A stretch of 64,000 nucleotides of DNA from Paracoccus sp. S3-43 (GCF_029027965.1 NZ_CP119082.1:186001-250000), one strand, 5' to 3'; positions 38,034 to 47,971 are shown, numbered from the stretch's first letter. A program made the numbers and translations. The notes: a model not told the origin generated them from the sequence alone.

Positions 38034-38594
38034 TCAGCCCAGCTGGATGGTGGTGTCGCTGATGAATTCAGCGACGGGGATATGCAGGTTCTGCGGCGCG
38101 GGCCCGCGCCGGATGCGCCCGGCGGTGTCGTAATGCGAGCCGTGGCAGGGGCAGAACCAGCCGCCGAAATCGCCGGCGCCGTCGCCGATGGGAACGCAGC
38201 CCAGATGCGTGCAGACGCCGATCTGGACCAGCCATTCCCCGGCCTCGTCCAGGGTGCGGTTCTGGTCGGTGGCCGGTTCGCCCGGCTTGTTGGCGTTTTC
38301 CGCGTTCTGGTCGATCAGGTCGTTCAGATCGACGGCGCGGCCCGCCTCGATCTCCTCGGGCGTGCGGCGGCGGATGAACACGGGCTTGCCCAGCCATTTG
38401 ACGGTCAGTTGCGTGCCTTCCGCGACGCCGCTGACATCGACCTGGATCGAGGCGAGCGCCTGGACATCGGCCGAGGGGTTCATCTGGTTCACAAGCGTCC
38501 AGGCGGCGGCTCCGGCAGCCACCGTGCCTGCGCCCGCCGTGGCATAATAGAGGAAATCCCTCCGGGTGCCTACGTGTTCGTCTGCGTGGGACAC
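38034..38594 (-). CDS. petA: Rieske iron-sulfur protein of the bc1 complex
   Basis: A 186-residue protein from a GTG start (GGAG 8 bases upstream). A twin-arginine signal/anchor [23 protein letters not shown] at residues 10-32. The 2Fe-2S cluster ligands are in CTHLGCVP and CPCHGSHYD. First gene of petABC, delivering electrons from quinol to cytochrome c1. Confidence 0.97.
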   Translation of the reverse strand: MSHADEHVGTRRDFLYYATAGAGTVAAGAAAWTLVNQMNPSADVQALASIQVDVSGVAEGTQLTVKWLGKPVFIRRRTPEEIEAGRAVDLNDLIDQNAENANKPGEPATDQNRTLDEAGEWLVQIGVCTHLGCVPIGDGAGDFGGWFCPCHGSHYDTAGRIRRGPAPQNLHIPVAEFISDTTIQLG

Positions 38595-38786
38595 GGGTCA
38601 TTCTCCAATTCGGGCCGGGGACCGGCCGATACGACAATCCGGGCCGCGCATCGTCGCAGCCTTCGCGCCCGCGGTTCTAGCCTTCAATTCTGCGTCAGTC
38701 CAGCGGGTAAGCCCCGCCCTGCCGGTCCATTCCCCTGCCGCTGTTGGAAAATTGTCGCGGGCATTTCGTCGCAGGGTCGGGCGCGC
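38595..38786. other. Leader and promoter region of petABC
   Basis: Gene-free stretch between petA and the repeat element. A GGCCG/CCGGCC stem near 38613-38630 may form in the petA leader. I could not assign a convincing promoter by eye. RegA control of bc1 genes is known in relatives but no site can be defined here. Confidence 0.4.
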
Positions 38787-38843
38787 AGGGGGCTTTCAGC
38801 CCCCTCGGCCGCGATCGCGGCCTTCACCCCCCGAGGATATTTT
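38787..38843 (+). repeat. Two-hairpin intergenic repeat ending in GGATATTT, copy 1
   Basis: Hairpin 1 is AGGGGGC-TTTCA-GCCCCCT (38787-38805), hairpin 2 the perfect palindrome GGCCGCGATCGCGGCC (38807-38822), followed by CCCCCCGAGGATATTTT (38827-38843). It lies at the 3' end of radC, 14 bp from its stop, and may end radC transcripts. A second copy with the same architecture is at 59932-59982. Confidence 0.75.
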
Positions 38844-38856
38844 CATGAAGAAGAAC

Positions 38857-39624
38857 CTAGAGGAGGCCCTGGCTGCGGAAGGACAGTTCGCGCGACTTGC
38901 CGATGATCAGGTGGTCGTGGATGGTGATTCCCATGCTGTCGGCGGCCTGGGCGATGCGGGCGGTCATGGTGATGTCGGCATCCGACGGGGTGGGATCGCC
39001 CGAAGGATGGTTGTGGACCAGGATCAGCGCCGAGGCGTTCAGTTCCAGGGCGCGGCGGATGATCTCTCGCGGGTAGACCGGGACATGATCGACGGTGCCC
39101 CGCGCCTGTTCCTCGTCCGCGATCAGCACGTTCTTGCGGTCGAGATAGAGGACGCGGAACTGCTCGATCTCGCGATGCGCCATGGCGGTGTGGCAGTAAT
39201 CCAGCAGCGCGTCCCAGCCCGACAGGACAGGGCGGTGCATGACGCGGGCGCGGGCCATGCGCTGTGCCGCGGCCTCGACGATCTTGAGTTCGGTGATGAC
39301 GGCGGGGCCGACCCCCTCGATCTGGTCCAGCCGGGCGGCGGGGGCGGTCAGCACGCGGTTGAAGTCGCCGAAGGTTTCGATCAGCCGCCGGGCCAGGTGC
39401 TTCACGTCCTGGCGGGGGATGGCGCGGAACAGCACCAGTTCCAGCAATTCATAGTCCGGCATGGCGGTGGCGCCGCCCTGCATGAAGCGGTCGCGCAGCC
39501 GGGCGCGGTGATCGGCCAGATAGGACGGCGCCTTGCCCTGGGGCAGCGGCAGCGGCGGCGCCTCGTCCGGGGCGGGCGCGAACAGCGGCAGGGGCATTTC
39601 GCCAAAGGTACGATTCGGATCCAT
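38857..39624 (-). CDS. radC: RadC-family (JAB/MPN) protein
   Basis: A 255-residue protein. A helix-hairpin-helix like region (LDQIEGVGPAVITELKIVEA, about residues 103-122) precedes the JAMM metal motif LVHNHPSGDPTPSDADI. The cellular role of RadC is unsettled; the original repair phenotype was traced to another gene. A single gene on the minus strand with a possible terminator in the repeat downstream. Confidence 0.93.
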   Translation of the reverse strand: MDPNRTFGEMPLPLFAPAPDEAPPLPLPQGKAPSYLADHRARLRDRFMQGGATAMPDYELLELVLFRAIPRQDVKHLARRLIETFGDFNRVLTAPAARLDQIEGVGPAVITELKIVEAAAQRMARARVMHRPVLSGWDALLDYCHTAMAHREIEQFRVLYLDRKNVLIADEEQARGTVDHVPVYPREIIRRALELNASALILVHNHPSGDPTPSDADITMTARIAQAADSMGITIHDHLIIGKSRELSFRSQGLL

Positions 39625-39670
39625 GAACGCAGCATGGACCCGTGCCGGTGAAGAAAAGGTTAACGCAGGA

Positions 39671-40828
39671 TCAGCGCGTCATGCCGTCCCAGAAGCTTTT
39701 GACCTTGTTGAAGAAACTGTCCGACTGCGGGCTGTTGTCGGCCTGCTCGGCCTCGAATTCGCGCAGCAGGTCGCGCTGCCGGGCGGTCAGGTTCACCGGC
39801 GTTTCCACGGTCAGTTCGATCAGCATGTCGCCCGGTTCGCCCGATGCGCCGGGACCGTGGCGCAGCGGCGGCATCCCCTTGCCGCGCAGGCGCATCTGGC
39901 GGCCGGACTGGCTGCCCGCCGGAACCTTCACGCGGGCGCGGCCGCCGTCGATGGTGGGCACCTCGACCTCGCCGCCCAGGGCGGCGGTGGCCATGCTGAC
40001 GGGCACCTGGCAGGCCAGGATCTTGCCGTCGCGCAGGAAGATCGGGTGGTCCTGAACCTCGATGAAGATATAGAGATCGCCTGCGGGACCGCCGCGCAGC
40101 CCGGCCTCGCCCTCTCCGGCAAGGCGGATGCGGGTGCCGGTCTCGACACCCGCGGGGATGTTCACGGACAGGGTGCGTTCGCGTTCGATGCGGCCGGTGC
40201 CCTGGCAGGCCGGGCAGGGATTCTTGATGATCTGGCCCAGGCCGCCGCAGGTCGGGCAGGTGCGTTCGACGGTGAAAAAGCCCTGTTGCGCCCGGACCTT
40301 GCCCATGCCCCCGCAGGTCGGGCAGGTGGCGGGCTGGGTCGCGCCCTCGGCCCCGGTGCCCGCGCATTCGTCGCAAGCGACCGAGCCGGGAACGGTGATG
40401 GATTTCTTGAGGCCGGTATAGGCGTCTTCCAGGCTGACGCGCAGGTTATAGCGCAGATCCTGGCCGCGTTGCGCGCGGGTCCGGCCGCCGCCGCCCCGGC
40501 GTCCCATCATATCGCCGAACAGATCCTCGAACACATCGGCGAAGGCGGTGCCGAAATCGCCCGGATGCGCGCCGCGCCCGCCGAAACCGCCGCCGCCGCC
40601 GCCCTCGAAGGCGGCATGGCCGAACCGGTCATAGGCCGCCTTCTTATGGTCGTCCTTCAGGCAATCATAGGCCTCGTTCGCCTCCTTGAAGCGGGTTTCG
40701 GCCTGGGGATTGTCCTTGTTGCGGTCGGGATGCAGTTCCTTCGCCTTCTGGCGATAGGCTTTCTTGATTTCCTCGGCCGAGGCCCCGCGCGTCACGCCCA
40801 GAACCTCGTAATAGCAGCGCTTGGCCAT
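39671..40828 (-). CDS. dnaJ: Chaperone DnaJ
   Basis: A 385-residue type I Hsp40. J-domain with HPD (ELHPDRNKD), Gly/Phe region ([11 protein letters not shown]), four zinc-binding CxxCxGxG repeats ([32 protein letters not shown]) and a C-terminal substrate domain. I use the ATG at 40828. It stimulates DnaK ATPase and lies 79 bp downstream of dnaK. Confidence 0.98.
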   Translation of the reverse strand: MAKRCYYEVLGVTRGASAEEIKKAYRQKAKELHPDRNKDNPQAETRFKEANEAYDCLKDDHKKAAYDRFGHAAFEGGGGGGFGGRGAHPGDFGTAFADVFEDLFGDMMGRRGGGGRTRAQRGQDLRYNLRVSLEDAYTGLKKSITVPGSVACDECAGTGAEGATQPATCPTCGGMGKVRAQQGFFTVERTCPTCGGLGQIIKNPCPACQGTGRIERERTLSVNIPAGVETGTRIRLAGEGEAGLRGGPAGDLYIFIEVQDHPIFLRDGKILACQVPVSMATAALGGEVEVPTIDGGRARVKVPAGSQSGRQMRLRGKGMPPLRHGPGASGEPGDMLIELTVETPVNLTARQRDLLREFEAEQADNSPQSDSFFNKVKSFWDGMTR

Positions 40829-40854
40829 CTTTCGTCCTGTCTGGTTCCCCAACG

Positions 40855-40889
40855 AAAGGGCCGGCCCGCGTCATTCGGCGGACCGGCCC
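40855..40889 (-). terminator. Hairpin between dnaK and dnaJ
   Basis: Minus strand: GGGCCGGTCCGC, 8-base loop, GCGGGCCGGCCC, then TTTCGTT. Twelve pairs with one mismatch. Probably a partial terminator setting the DnaK:DnaJ ratio. Confidence 0.65.
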
Positions 40890-40907
40890 GAGAGGGTGCG
40901 GCCCGGA

Positions 40908-42824
40908 TCAGCCGCGCTTCTTGTCTTCGCCGAGATCCTCGAAATCGGCGTCCACGATGTCGTCGTCGACGTTGCGGGGCTGGTCGCCCTCATCGTCGCC
41001 GCCGTCAGAGGCGGACTGCTGCGATTTGTAGATCGCCTCGCCCAGCTTCATCGACGCATCCATCACGTTCTGGATGCCGCCGCGGATCTTGCCCGCGTCG
41101 TCCGATTTCAGCGATTCCTCAAGCGCGCCGACGGCCAGTTCGATCGCCTCGACGGTCGAGCTGTCCACCTTGTCGCCGTGATCCTCGAGCGATTTCTTGG
41201 TCGAATGGATCAGGCTTTCGGCCTGGTTCCGGGCCTCGACCAGTTCGCGGCGCTGCTTGTCGGCATCGGCATTGGCTTCGGCGTCCTTCACCATCCGCTC
41301 GATATCCTCGTCGGTCAGGCCGCCCGAGGCCTGGATGGTGATGTTCTGGGTCTTGCCGGTGCCCTTGTCCTTGGCCGAAACCGAGACGATGCCGTTGGCG
41401 TCGATGTCGAAGGTCACCTCGATCTGCGGCAGGCCGCGCGGCGCGGGCGGGATGTCCTCCAGGTTGAACTGGCCCAGCAGCTTGTTGTCGGCGGCCATTT
41501 CCCGTTCGCCCTGGAAGACCCGGATCGTCACGGCGTTCTGGTTGTCCTCGGCGGTCGAGAAGATCTGCGACTTCTTGGTCGGGATCGTGGTGTTGCGGTC
41601 GATCAGGCGGGTGAACACGCCGCCCAGGGTCTCGATCCCCAGCGACAGCGGCGTCACGTCCAGCAGGACCACGTCCTTCACGTCGCCTTGCAGAACGCCC
41701 GCCTGGATGGCGGCGCCCAGGGCCACGACCTCATCGGGGTTGACGCCCTTGTGGGGTTCCTTGCCGAAGAACTCGGTCACCGCCTCGATCACCTTGGGCA
41801 TCCGGGTCATGCCGCCGACCAGGACGATCTCGTCGATGTCGGATTTGGACACGCCCGCGTCCTTGATGGCGTCGGCGACCGGCTTCATGGTGCGCTTGAT
41901 CAGGTCGCCCACCAGGCTTTCCAGCTTGGCGCGGGTCAGTTTGATGACCAGGTGCAGCGGCGTGCCGCTGTTCTTGTCCATCGAGATGAACGGCTGGTTG
42001 ATCTCGGTCTGGCTGGAGGACGACAGTTCGATCTTGGCCTTTTCGGCGGCTTCCTTCAGGCGCTGCAACGCCATCTTGTCGCGGGTCAGATCGACGCCGT
42101 GTTCCTTTTTGAACTCGTCGGCCAGATAGTTGACGATCCGCATGTCGAAGTCTTCGCCGCCCAGGAAGGTGTCGCCGTTCGTGGACTTCACCTCGAACAA
42201 GCCGTCGTCGATTTCCAGGATGGTGATGTCGAAGGTGCCGCCGCCCAGGTCATAGACCGCGATGGTCTTGCTGTCCTTCTTGTCCAGCCCATAGGCCAGC
42301 GCGGCCGCGGTCGGTTCGTTGATGATGCGCAGGACTTCCAGGCCGGCGATCTTGCCCGCGTCCTTGGTCGCCTGACGCTGGGCGTCGTTGAAATAGGCGG
42401 GGACCGTGATGACGGCCTGCGTCACCGTCTCTCCCAGATAGGATTCGGCGGTTTCCTTCATCTTCTGGAGGATCATCGCGCTGACCTGCGCGGGGGAATA
42501 TTTCTCGCCCTTCACCTCGACCCAGGCGTCGCCATTGCCGCCGTCCACGATGTTGTAGGGGACGAGCTTCTTGTCCTTCTCAACAGCCTCGTCGCCGATG
42601 CGGCGGCCGATCAGGCGCTTGACCGCGAAGACGGTGTTGGTGGGGTTGGTGACGGCCTGGCGCTTGGCGGGCTGGCCGACCAGGCGTTCGCCATCCGTGA
42701 AGCCCACGATGGAGGGCGTGGTGCGGGCGCCTTCGCTGTTCTCGATGACCTTGGGCTGGCTGCCGTCCATGATCGCGACGCAGCTGTTGGTGGTGCCGAG
42801 GTCGATGCCGATGACTTTTGACAT
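40908..42824 (-). CDS. dnaK: Chaperone DnaK (Hsp70)
   Basis: A 638-residue Hsp70: [44 protein letters not shown], linker [18 protein letters not shown] and an acidic tail ([14 protein letters not shown]). ATP-driven refolding of proteins in the cytoplasm. Start at the ATG 42824 after a AAGGAAACA Shine-Dalgarno. An RpoH promoter lies about 110-140 bp upstream. Confidence 0.99.
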   Translation of the reverse strand: MSKVIGIDLGTTNSCVAIMDGSQPKVIENSEGARTTPSIVGFTDGERLVGQPAKRQAVTNPTNTVFAVKRLIGRRIGDEAVEKDKKLVPYNIVDGGNGDAWVEVKGEKYSPAQVSAMILQKMKETAESYLGETVTQAVITVPAYFNDAQRQATKDAGKIAGLEVLRIINEPTAAALAYGLDKKDSKTIAVYDLGGGTFDITILEIDDGLFEVKSTNGDTFLGGEDFDMRIVNYLADEFKKEHGVDLTRDKMALQRLKEAAEKAKIELSSSSQTEINQPFISMDKNSGTPLHLVIKLTRAKLESLVGDLIKRTMKPVADAIKDAGVSKSDIDEIVLVGGMTRMPKVIEAVTEFFGKEPHKGVNPDEVVALGAAIQAGVLQGDVKDVVLLDVTPLSLGIETLGGVFTRLIDRNTTIPTKKSQIFSTAEDNQNAVTIRVFQGEREMAADNKLLGQFNLEDIPPAPRGLPQIEVTFDIDANGIVSVSAKDKGTGKTQNITIQASGGLTDEDIERMVKDAEANADADKQRRELVEARNQAESLIHSTKKSLEDHGDKVDSSTVEAIELAVGALEESLKSDDAGKIRGGIQNVMDASMKLGEAIYKSQQSASDGGDDEGDQPRNVDDDIVDADFEDLGEDKKRG

Positions 42825-42933
42825 GCTTGTTTCCTTCTTGCGGCGATTCCAGAGGGCTTCAGGTCCGTTATGGCCCCCGAGGCCCGATCCCAAATGCGGT
42901 TCCAGGTCCGGGAACCCGGACGCTTCGGGGGTG

Positions 42934-42962
42934 TATATAGGGATGGTTTCAAGCCCCGCAAG
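42934..42962 (-). promoter_or_regulatory. RpoH (sigma-32) promoter of dnaK
   Basis: Minus strand: CTTG (42962-42959), 17 bases, CCTATATA (42941-42934). Close to the alphaproteobacterial RpoH pattern CTTG-N17/18-CYTATNT. A leader of roughly 100 bases would precede the dnaK start. Confidence 0.75.
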
Positions 42963-43250
42963 CGCCCGATGCGGGCATTTTGCGCGCGATTAACCGGCCG
43001 CCGTCCAGCCAGGGTTTCGTATTCGCGGGTGGTGAAGTCGATCGGCCGACCCACCATCATCGCCGCCCCGGGTCGTGCCCGCGGCCCGGACGATCGTTCT
43101 GCTCTGCCGCTGGCTGAACAAAGCCCGCACCCCCCCTTGCCTGCGACCTTGGGGCGCTTGCCCAAGCCGTCGGCCGCGATCATAAGGGGAACCGGTGCCC
43201 GTCACAATCGGCGGGACCGCGTCAGGCGGGCCGTGCGGGAAGGAAAGACC
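42963..43250. other. Gene-free stretch between dnaK promoter and cysQ
   Basis: 288 bp with no gene I can support. Open frames exist on both strands (for example minus-strand 43122 downward with MMVGRPIDFTTREYETLAGR) but show no recognised domain and no Shine-Dalgarno of note. GGAAGGAAAG before 43251 is the cysQ ribosome site. Confidence 0.45.
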
Positions 43251-44048
43251 ATGGAATTTGAACGACTGATCGCACAGATGCGGCGCCTGGCGTTGCAGGC
43301 CGGAGCCCGGATCATGGAGATCTATCAGGCCGAGGATTTCGAGGTTCGCGCCAAATCCGACGATTCGCCCGTCACCGCCGCCGATGAGGCCGCCGACGCG
43401 CTGATCAGCGCGGGGCTGTCCCAGGCCTTTCCCGACATCCCCCTGATCACCGAGGAACAGGCGGCAAGCCATGCCCGGACGGCGCAGACCTTCCTGATCG
43501 TCGACCCGCTGGACGGGACCAAGGAATTCGTGCAGCGGCGCGGCGATTTCACCGTCAACATCGCCTATGTCGAAAACGGCGTGCCGCGGCTGGGCGTGGT
43601 CTATGCCCCCGCAAAGGGGCGGCTGTTCTATACCACCGCCGACGGCCGCTCGGTCGAGGAGACGGGACCGTTCGGGGACACGCCCGGCCAGGTCGTGCCC
43701 ATCGGCGTGAACCCGATCCCCGACAATCGCGGGCTGATGGTGGTGGCGTCGAAATCGCATCGGGATGCCGCGACCGACGATTACATCGCCCGATACGCGG
43801 TGCGCGACATGACCAGTGCCGGATCCTCGCTGAAATTCTGCCTGGTCGCGACCGGAGAGGCGGATCTCTATCCGCGCCTGGGCCGCACGATGGAATGGGA
43901 CACGGCGGCGGGCGACGCGGTGCTGCGCGGCGCAGGCGGCGAGGTCGTGCGCTTTGACGACCACACGCCCTTGGCCTATGGCAAGCCGGGGTTCGAAAAC
44001 CCGTTCTTCATCGCCTTCGCGCCGGGCGTGCTGCTGGTGAAAGCCTGA
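43251..44048 (+). CDS. cysQ: 3'(2'),5'-bisphosphate nucleotidase CysQ
   Basis: A 265-residue inositol-monophosphatase-fold enzyme. Metal motifs are ITEEQ (Glu), DPLDGTKEFVQRRGDFTVNIAY and the C-terminal EWDTAAGDAVLRGAGG. It removes 3'-phosphoadenosine 5'-phosphate, a by-product of sulfate assimilation. I use the ATG at 43251 because it follows a clear AAGGAAAG. Its stop overlaps the next start (TGATG). Confidence 0.92.
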   Translation: MEFERLIAQMRRLALQAGARIMEIYQAEDFEVRAKSDDSPVTAADEAADALISAGLSQAFPDIPLITEEQAASHARTAQTFLIVDPLDGTKEFVQRRGDFTVNIAYVENGVPRLGVVYAPAKGRLFYTTADGRSVEETGPFGDTPGQVVPIGVNPIPDNRGLMVVASKSHRDAATDDYIARYAVRDMTSAGSSLKFCLVATGEADLYPRLGRTMEWDTAAGDAVLRGAGGEVVRFDDHTPLAYGKPGFENPFFIAFAPGVLLVKA

Positions 44049-44848
44049 TGACGGTCCTGATCGTCATTCCCGCGCGCCATGCCTCGACCCGCTATCCGGG
44101 CAAGCCGCTGGTCGATCTGCGCGGCGCGTCGGGCCAGGCGCGCAGCCTGATCCGGCGCAGTTGGGACGCGGCCATGGCGGTATCGGGCATCGACCGGGTG
44201 GTGGTCGCCACCGACGACGACCGCATCCGCGACCATGCGCGGGGCTTCGGCGCGCAGGTGGTGATGACCGCGACGACCTGCCGCAACGGCACCGAACGCT
44301 GCGCCGAGGCCGTGGCCAATCTGGGCCTGACGCCTGAAATCGTGGTGAACCTGCAAGGCGACGCGCCCCTGACCCCCGCCTGGTTCGTCGAGGATCTGGT
44401 GGCCGGGCTGCGCGCCGATCCCGGCGCCGACGTGGCGACCCCGGTGCTGCGCTGCACCGGGCGGATGCGGGCCGACCTGATCGCCGACCGCCATGCGGGC
44501 CGCGTGGGCGGGACCACGGCGGTCTTCGGCCAGGACCGGCAGGCGCTGTATTTTTCCAAGGAGGTGATCCCCTTCGCAGCCGGTCCCTATGGCGACGACG
44601 ATCCCAGCCCGGTCTTTCACCATGTCGGCGTCTATGCCTATCGCCCCGCCGCGCTTGCCGAATACGCGACCTGGGACGAAGGCCCGCTGGAACGGCTGGA
44701 GGGGTTGGAGCAGCTGCGTTTCCTGGAACGCGGCCGCCGGATCCTGTGCGTCGAGGTCGAATCGCGGGGCCGCCAGTTCTGGGAATTGAACAATCCCCAG
44801 GATGTGCCGCGGCTGGAGGAGATGATGCGGAGGATGAATCTGGACTGA
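44048..44848 (+). CDS. kdsB: CMP-KDO synthetase-like cytidylyltransferase
   Basis: A 266-residue nucleotidyltransferase. PARHASTRYPGKPLVDLRG at the N-terminus, CRNGTERCAEA, VVNLQGDAPLTPAWFVEDL and the late HHVGVYAYRPAALAEY and RFLERGRRILCVEVES are KdsB-like. KdsB activates 3-deoxy-manno-octulosonate with CTP for LPS or capsule. Some residues differ (QGDAP where QGDEP is usual), so a related acidic sugar is possible. Confidence 0.8.
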   Translation: MTVLIVIPARHASTRYPGKPLVDLRGASGQARSLIRRSWDAAMAVSGIDRVVVATDDDRIRDHARGFGAQVVMTATTCRNGTERCAEAVANLGLTPEIVVNLQGDAPLTPAWFVEDLVAGLRADPGADVATPVLRCTGRMRADLIADRHAGRVGGTTAVFGQDRQALYFSKEVIPFAAGPYGDDDPSPVFHHVGVYAYRPAALAEYATWDEGPLERLEGLEQLRFLERGRRILCVEVESRGRQFWELNNPQDVPRLEEMMRRMNLD

Positions 44849-44912
44849 ATCCCTTGTTTTTCCTCGATCGGCAGTATTCGTTGTAAAACAGACGCGCTTT
44901 TCTGCAATTGCA

Positions 44913-44942
44913 TTGGCGCCAAGCTGCCGACGCCGCTATGAT
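44913..44942 (+). promoter_or_regulatory. Candidate sigma-70 promoter of galU-galE
   Basis: TTGGCG (44913-44918), 18-base spacer, TATGAT (44937-44942) in an AT-richer 184-bp gap before galU. Assigned by eye. Confidence 0.4.
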
Positions 44943-45032
44943 CCGCTTGCAGATGCAGCGTTTGTGGGTGACTTAGCGTTAAGCTGCGTCCGGCCATTGT
45001 CCGCCGCGAAGATCGAAAAAGGTGTCAGTACG

Positions 45033-45929
45033 ATGACTCGCAAAGTAACCAAGGCCATTTTCCCCGTGGCTGGTCTGGGGACACGGTTCCTTCCCGCCAC
45101 CAAAAGCATCCCGAAAGAGATCATGACCCTGGTCGACCGGCCGCTGATCCAATACGCGATCGACGAGGCGCGGGCCGCCGGCATCACCGAGTTCATCTTT
45201 GTCACCTCGCGCGGCAAGGGCGCGCTGGAAGATTACTTCGACCATGCGCATGAACTGGAAAGCAGCCTGAAGAAATCCGGCAAGACCGAGTTGCTGGAGA
45301 CCCTGCGCGGCACCAACATGGAATCGGGCGCCATCGCCTATATCCGCCAGCACAAGGCGCTTGGCCTGGGCCATGCGGTCTGGTGCGCGCGCCGCCTTCT
45401 GGCCGATGACGAGCCCTTCGCGGTGGTGCTGACCGACGACGTGATCATGGGCGAACCCCCCTGCCTGCAACAGATGATCGAGGCCTATGGCGAGACCGGC
45501 GGCAGCATGGTCGCCACAATGGAGGTCGCGCCCGAAAAGGCCCAGGCTTACGGCGTGCTGGACGTGGCCGAGGATATGGGCGCCATCGTCAGGGCGCGCG
45601 GCATGGTCGAAAAGCCGCCCCTGGGCACCGCGCCATCGAACCTGGCGGTGATCGGCCGCTATATCCTGGCGCCGACGGTGATGCAGAACCTCAACAAGCT
45701 GAAGGCCGGGTCGGGCGGGGAAATCCAGTTGACCGACGCCATCGCCGACGACATCGCGGCGGGCCGCGACGTGTTCGGCCTGCGCTTCCGGGGCCAGCGT
45801 TTCGACTGCGGATCGAAGGCGGGCTTCCTGCAAGCCACCGTGGCCTTCGGCCTGGAGCGCGACGAGCTGAAGGAAGAATTCGCCGAATACCTGCATGACA
45901 TCATGTCGATGCGCCGGGCGGCCGAATAA
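45033..45929 (+). CDS. galU: UTP-glucose-1-phosphate uridylyltransferase GalU
   Basis: A 298-residue enzyme making UDP-glucose. FPVAGLGTRFLPATKSIPKE, QYAIDEARAAGI, VVLTDDVIM, EKP in the substrate site (MVEKPPLG) and FDCGSKAGFLQA. galE begins 4 bp later, giving a UDP-glucose/UDP-galactose unit for exopolysaccharide or LPS. Confidence 0.97.
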   Translation: MTRKVTKAIFPVAGLGTRFLPATKSIPKEIMTLVDRPLIQYAIDEARAAGITEFIFVTSRGKGALEDYFDHAHELESSLKKSGKTELLETLRGTNMESGAIAYIRQHKALGLGHAVWCARRLLADDEPFAVVLTDDVIMGEPPCLQQMIEAYGETGGSMVATMEVAPEKAQAYGVLDVAEDMGAIVRARGMVEKPPLGTAPSNLAVIGRYILAPTVMQNLNKLKAGSGGEIQLTDAIADDIAAGRDVFGLRFRGQRFDCGSKAGFLQATVAFGLERDELKEEFAEYLHDIMSMRRAAE

Positions 45930-45933
45930 ACGC

Positions 45934-46920
45934 ATGTCGCAGACGGTATTGGTGACGGGGGGTGCGGGCTATATCGGCTCGCACGCCTGCAAGGCCCTGG
46001 CTGCGGCGGGCTATGTTCCCGTCACGCTGGACAACCTGTCGACCGGCTGGCGCGATGCGGTGAAATTCGGTCCCTTCGTGCAGGCCGATCTGCTGGACCG
46101 CGCGGCGCTTGACGCGGCCTTCGCCGAACATCGTCCCGCCGCCGTGCTGCATTTCGCGGCGCTGAGCCAGGTGGGCGAGGCGATGGCCGAACCGGGAAAA
46201 TACTGGCGCAACAATGTCAGCGGATCGCTGAACCTGATCGAGGCCGCCATTGACGCCGGCTGCCGGGATTTCGTCTTCAGTTCGACCTGCGCCACCTATG
46301 GCGACCGCGACGGCGAGGTTCTGGACGAGGATACGCCACAGGCGCCGCTGAACGCCTATGGCGCCAGCAAGCGCGCGATCGAGGATATGCTGGCCGATTT
46401 CAGCGCCTCGCACGGTCTGCGCTCGGTGATCTTTCGGTATTTCAACGTCGCGGGCGCCGATCCTGACGGAGAGGTGGGCGAACACCATCGCCCGGAAACG
46501 CATCTGATCCCGCTGATCCTGGATGCGGTGGACGGCAAGCGCGCGGCACTGACGGTGCATGGCACCGACTATCCGACCCCGGACGGCACCTGCATCCGCG
46601 ACTATGTGCATGTGATGGATCTGGTCGATGCGCATGTCCGGGGCCTGGAATGGCTGCGCGCGGGCAAGGCCAGCCGGGTCTTCTGCCTGGGCACCGGCGA
46701 GGGTTTTTCGGTCCGAGAGGTCGTGGACGCGACCCGCCATGTCACCAACCGCCCGGTGCCGATGGTGGACGGTCCGCGCCGGGGCGGCGATGCCGTCAAG
46801 CTGGTCTGCGGCAGCACCCGCGCCAAGGCGGAACTGGGCTGGCAGCCGCATCGGTCCACCATGAGGCAGATGATCGCGGATGCCTGGCGGTGGCATCAGA
46901 ACGGCTCCTATCAGGCGTGA
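45934..46920 (+). CDS. galE: UDP-glucose 4-epimerase GalE
   Basis: A 328-residue short-chain dehydrogenase-fold epimerase: NAD motif TGGAGYIGSHACKAL, Ser/Thr in FSSTCATYG and catalytic YGASK (Tyr-x-x-x-Lys). It interconverts UDP-glucose and UDP-galactose. I use the ATG at 45934. The stop codon is embedded in a GTGA that could start a short frame cut off near the IS element. Confidence 0.96.
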   Translation: MSQTVLVTGGAGYIGSHACKALAAAGYVPVTLDNLSTGWRDAVKFGPFVQADLLDRAALDAAFAEHRPAAVLHFAALSQVGEAMAEPGKYWRNNVSGSLNLIEAAIDAGCRDFVFSSTCATYGDRDGEVLDEDTPQAPLNAYGASKRAIEDMLADFSASHGLRSVIFRYFNVAGADPDGEVGEHHRPETHLIPLILDAVDGKRAALTVHGTDYPTPDGTCIRDYVHVMDLVDAHVRGLEWLRAGKASRVFCLGTGEGFSVREVVDATRHVTNRPVPMVDGPRRGGDAVKLVCGSTRAKAELGWQPHRSTMRQMIADAWRWHQNGSYQA

Positions 46921-47000
46921 CCGGCGGCCCGGTCCCGGCGCTGCGGCGGGCCTGGTCGGTCGGGCGCCCGGCGATGGCGGCGATGATGCTGGACCTCTAG
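46917..47000 (+). other. Short GTG-started frame ending at the IS target site
   Basis: A GTG overlapping the galE stop (GTGA) opens 27 codons (TGGPVPALRRAWSVGRPAMA near the N-terminus) ending with TAG inside the CTAG target of the IS. GTGA coupling is what a real downstream gene would show, but the stop is part of the target itself, and no domain is recognisable. It may be the remnant of a lost gene. Confidence 0.25.
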
Positions 47001-47971
47001 GTGTTCAGTCCCGGCATCTGGTGGATCGGGTTTAGGATGAATCTGTCTGGCTCTGATGTCCAGATCTTGCAGATGTATTCGTAGGGCGTGAGGCCGCCGA
47101 GGGTCTTGAGCCTACGCGCGAAGTTGTAGGCTGCCATGAAGTCGGCGAGATGCGTGCGGAGCTCGTCGTGGCTGGTGTAGTGAAAGCGTTTGACGGTGGC
47201 GTCCTTGATCGTGCGGTTCATCCGCTCGACCTGACCGTTGGTCCACGGGTGGTTGGGCTTCGTCAGGCGGTGCTCAATGCCGTTGGCCTCGCAGATCATG
47301 TCAAAGCGCATAGGTCTGGAATAGATGGTGTTCCGGTTCCGAGGCTGCTCGGCGAACTGAATACCGTTGTCGGTGAGGATGGTATGGACCTGATAGGGCA
47401 CGGCTTCGAGCATGTGCTGCAGGAACTCCCAAGCTGTCTTCCTGTCCGCCTTGTCGACGAGCTGGGTCACGGCAAACTTGCTCGTGCGGTCAATGCCGAC
47501 GAACAGGTAAAGCTTGCCTTCAGCAGTCTGCACCTCGGCGATGTCGATATGAAAGAAGCCGATAGGGTAGCGCTTGAACTTCGACCGTTTCGGCTTGTCG
47601 CCTTCCACGTCGGGCAGTCGAGAGATGCCGTGGCGCTGAAGGCACCGATGCAGCGCTGAGCGTGTCAGGTGTGGAATTGATGGCTGCAGGGCATAGAGGC
47701 AGTCGTCCAGCGGCAAAAGCGTGTGCAGCCTGAACGCGACGATGGCCGCCTCCTCGGCTTCTGTCAAAACCGTGGAGCGTGGCTCCTTCGGCCCTGTCTT
47801 GAGATCATCGACCGTCGCTCGCTTGCGCCACTTCGCCACTGTCTTGGGGTTAATGCCGAGCTCCCGGCTCAGCGTCGCGAGCGAAGCTTGCGATCGTTGT
47901 ATTGCAGCTCTGACGGCGTGCGTGGTCGTGGCGCTCCCGTGACGAACCTGGCCCATAATGCTTCCCTCCAT
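46997..47971 (-). CDS. IS481-family transposase
   Basis: A 324-residue DDE transposase (ATG 47971; an in-frame ATG at 47956 is also possible). N-terminal helix-turn-helix (LATLSRELGINPKTVAKWRKR), then an integrase core with catalytic Asp in FHIDIAEVQ, Asp in ILTDNGIQF and Glu in NGQVERMNRT. The C-terminus ends GLNT followed by TAG, and that stop codon is formed by the CTAG target outside the element. Appears intact. Confidence 0.93.
   Translation of the reverse strand: MEGSIMGQVRHGSATTTHAVRAAIQRSQASLATLSRELGINPKTVAKWRKRATVDDLKTGPKEPRSTVLTEAEEAAIVAFRLHTLLPLDDCLYALQPSIPHLTRSALHRCLQRHGISRLPDVEGDKPKRSKFKRYPIGFFHIDIAEVQTAEGKLYLFVGIDRTSKFAVTQLVDKADRKTAWEFLQHMLEAVPYQVHTILTDNGIQFAEQPRNRNTIYSRPMRFDMICEANGIEHRLTKPNHPWTNGQVERMNRTIKDATVKRFHYTSHDELRTHLADFMAAYNFARRLKTLGGLTPYEYICKIWTSEPDRFILNPIHQMPGLNT
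47001..47015 (+). repeat. Left terminal inverted repeat of the IS
   Basis: GTGTTCAGTCCC at the outer edge, matching the right end in 9 of the first 12 positions. The element ends directly at CTAG. Confidence 0.7.

Noticed and set aside
42990..43964. Minus-strand frame opposite cysQ
   Set aside because: No recognised domain; the plus-strand CysQ has complete metal motifs and a good ribosome site.
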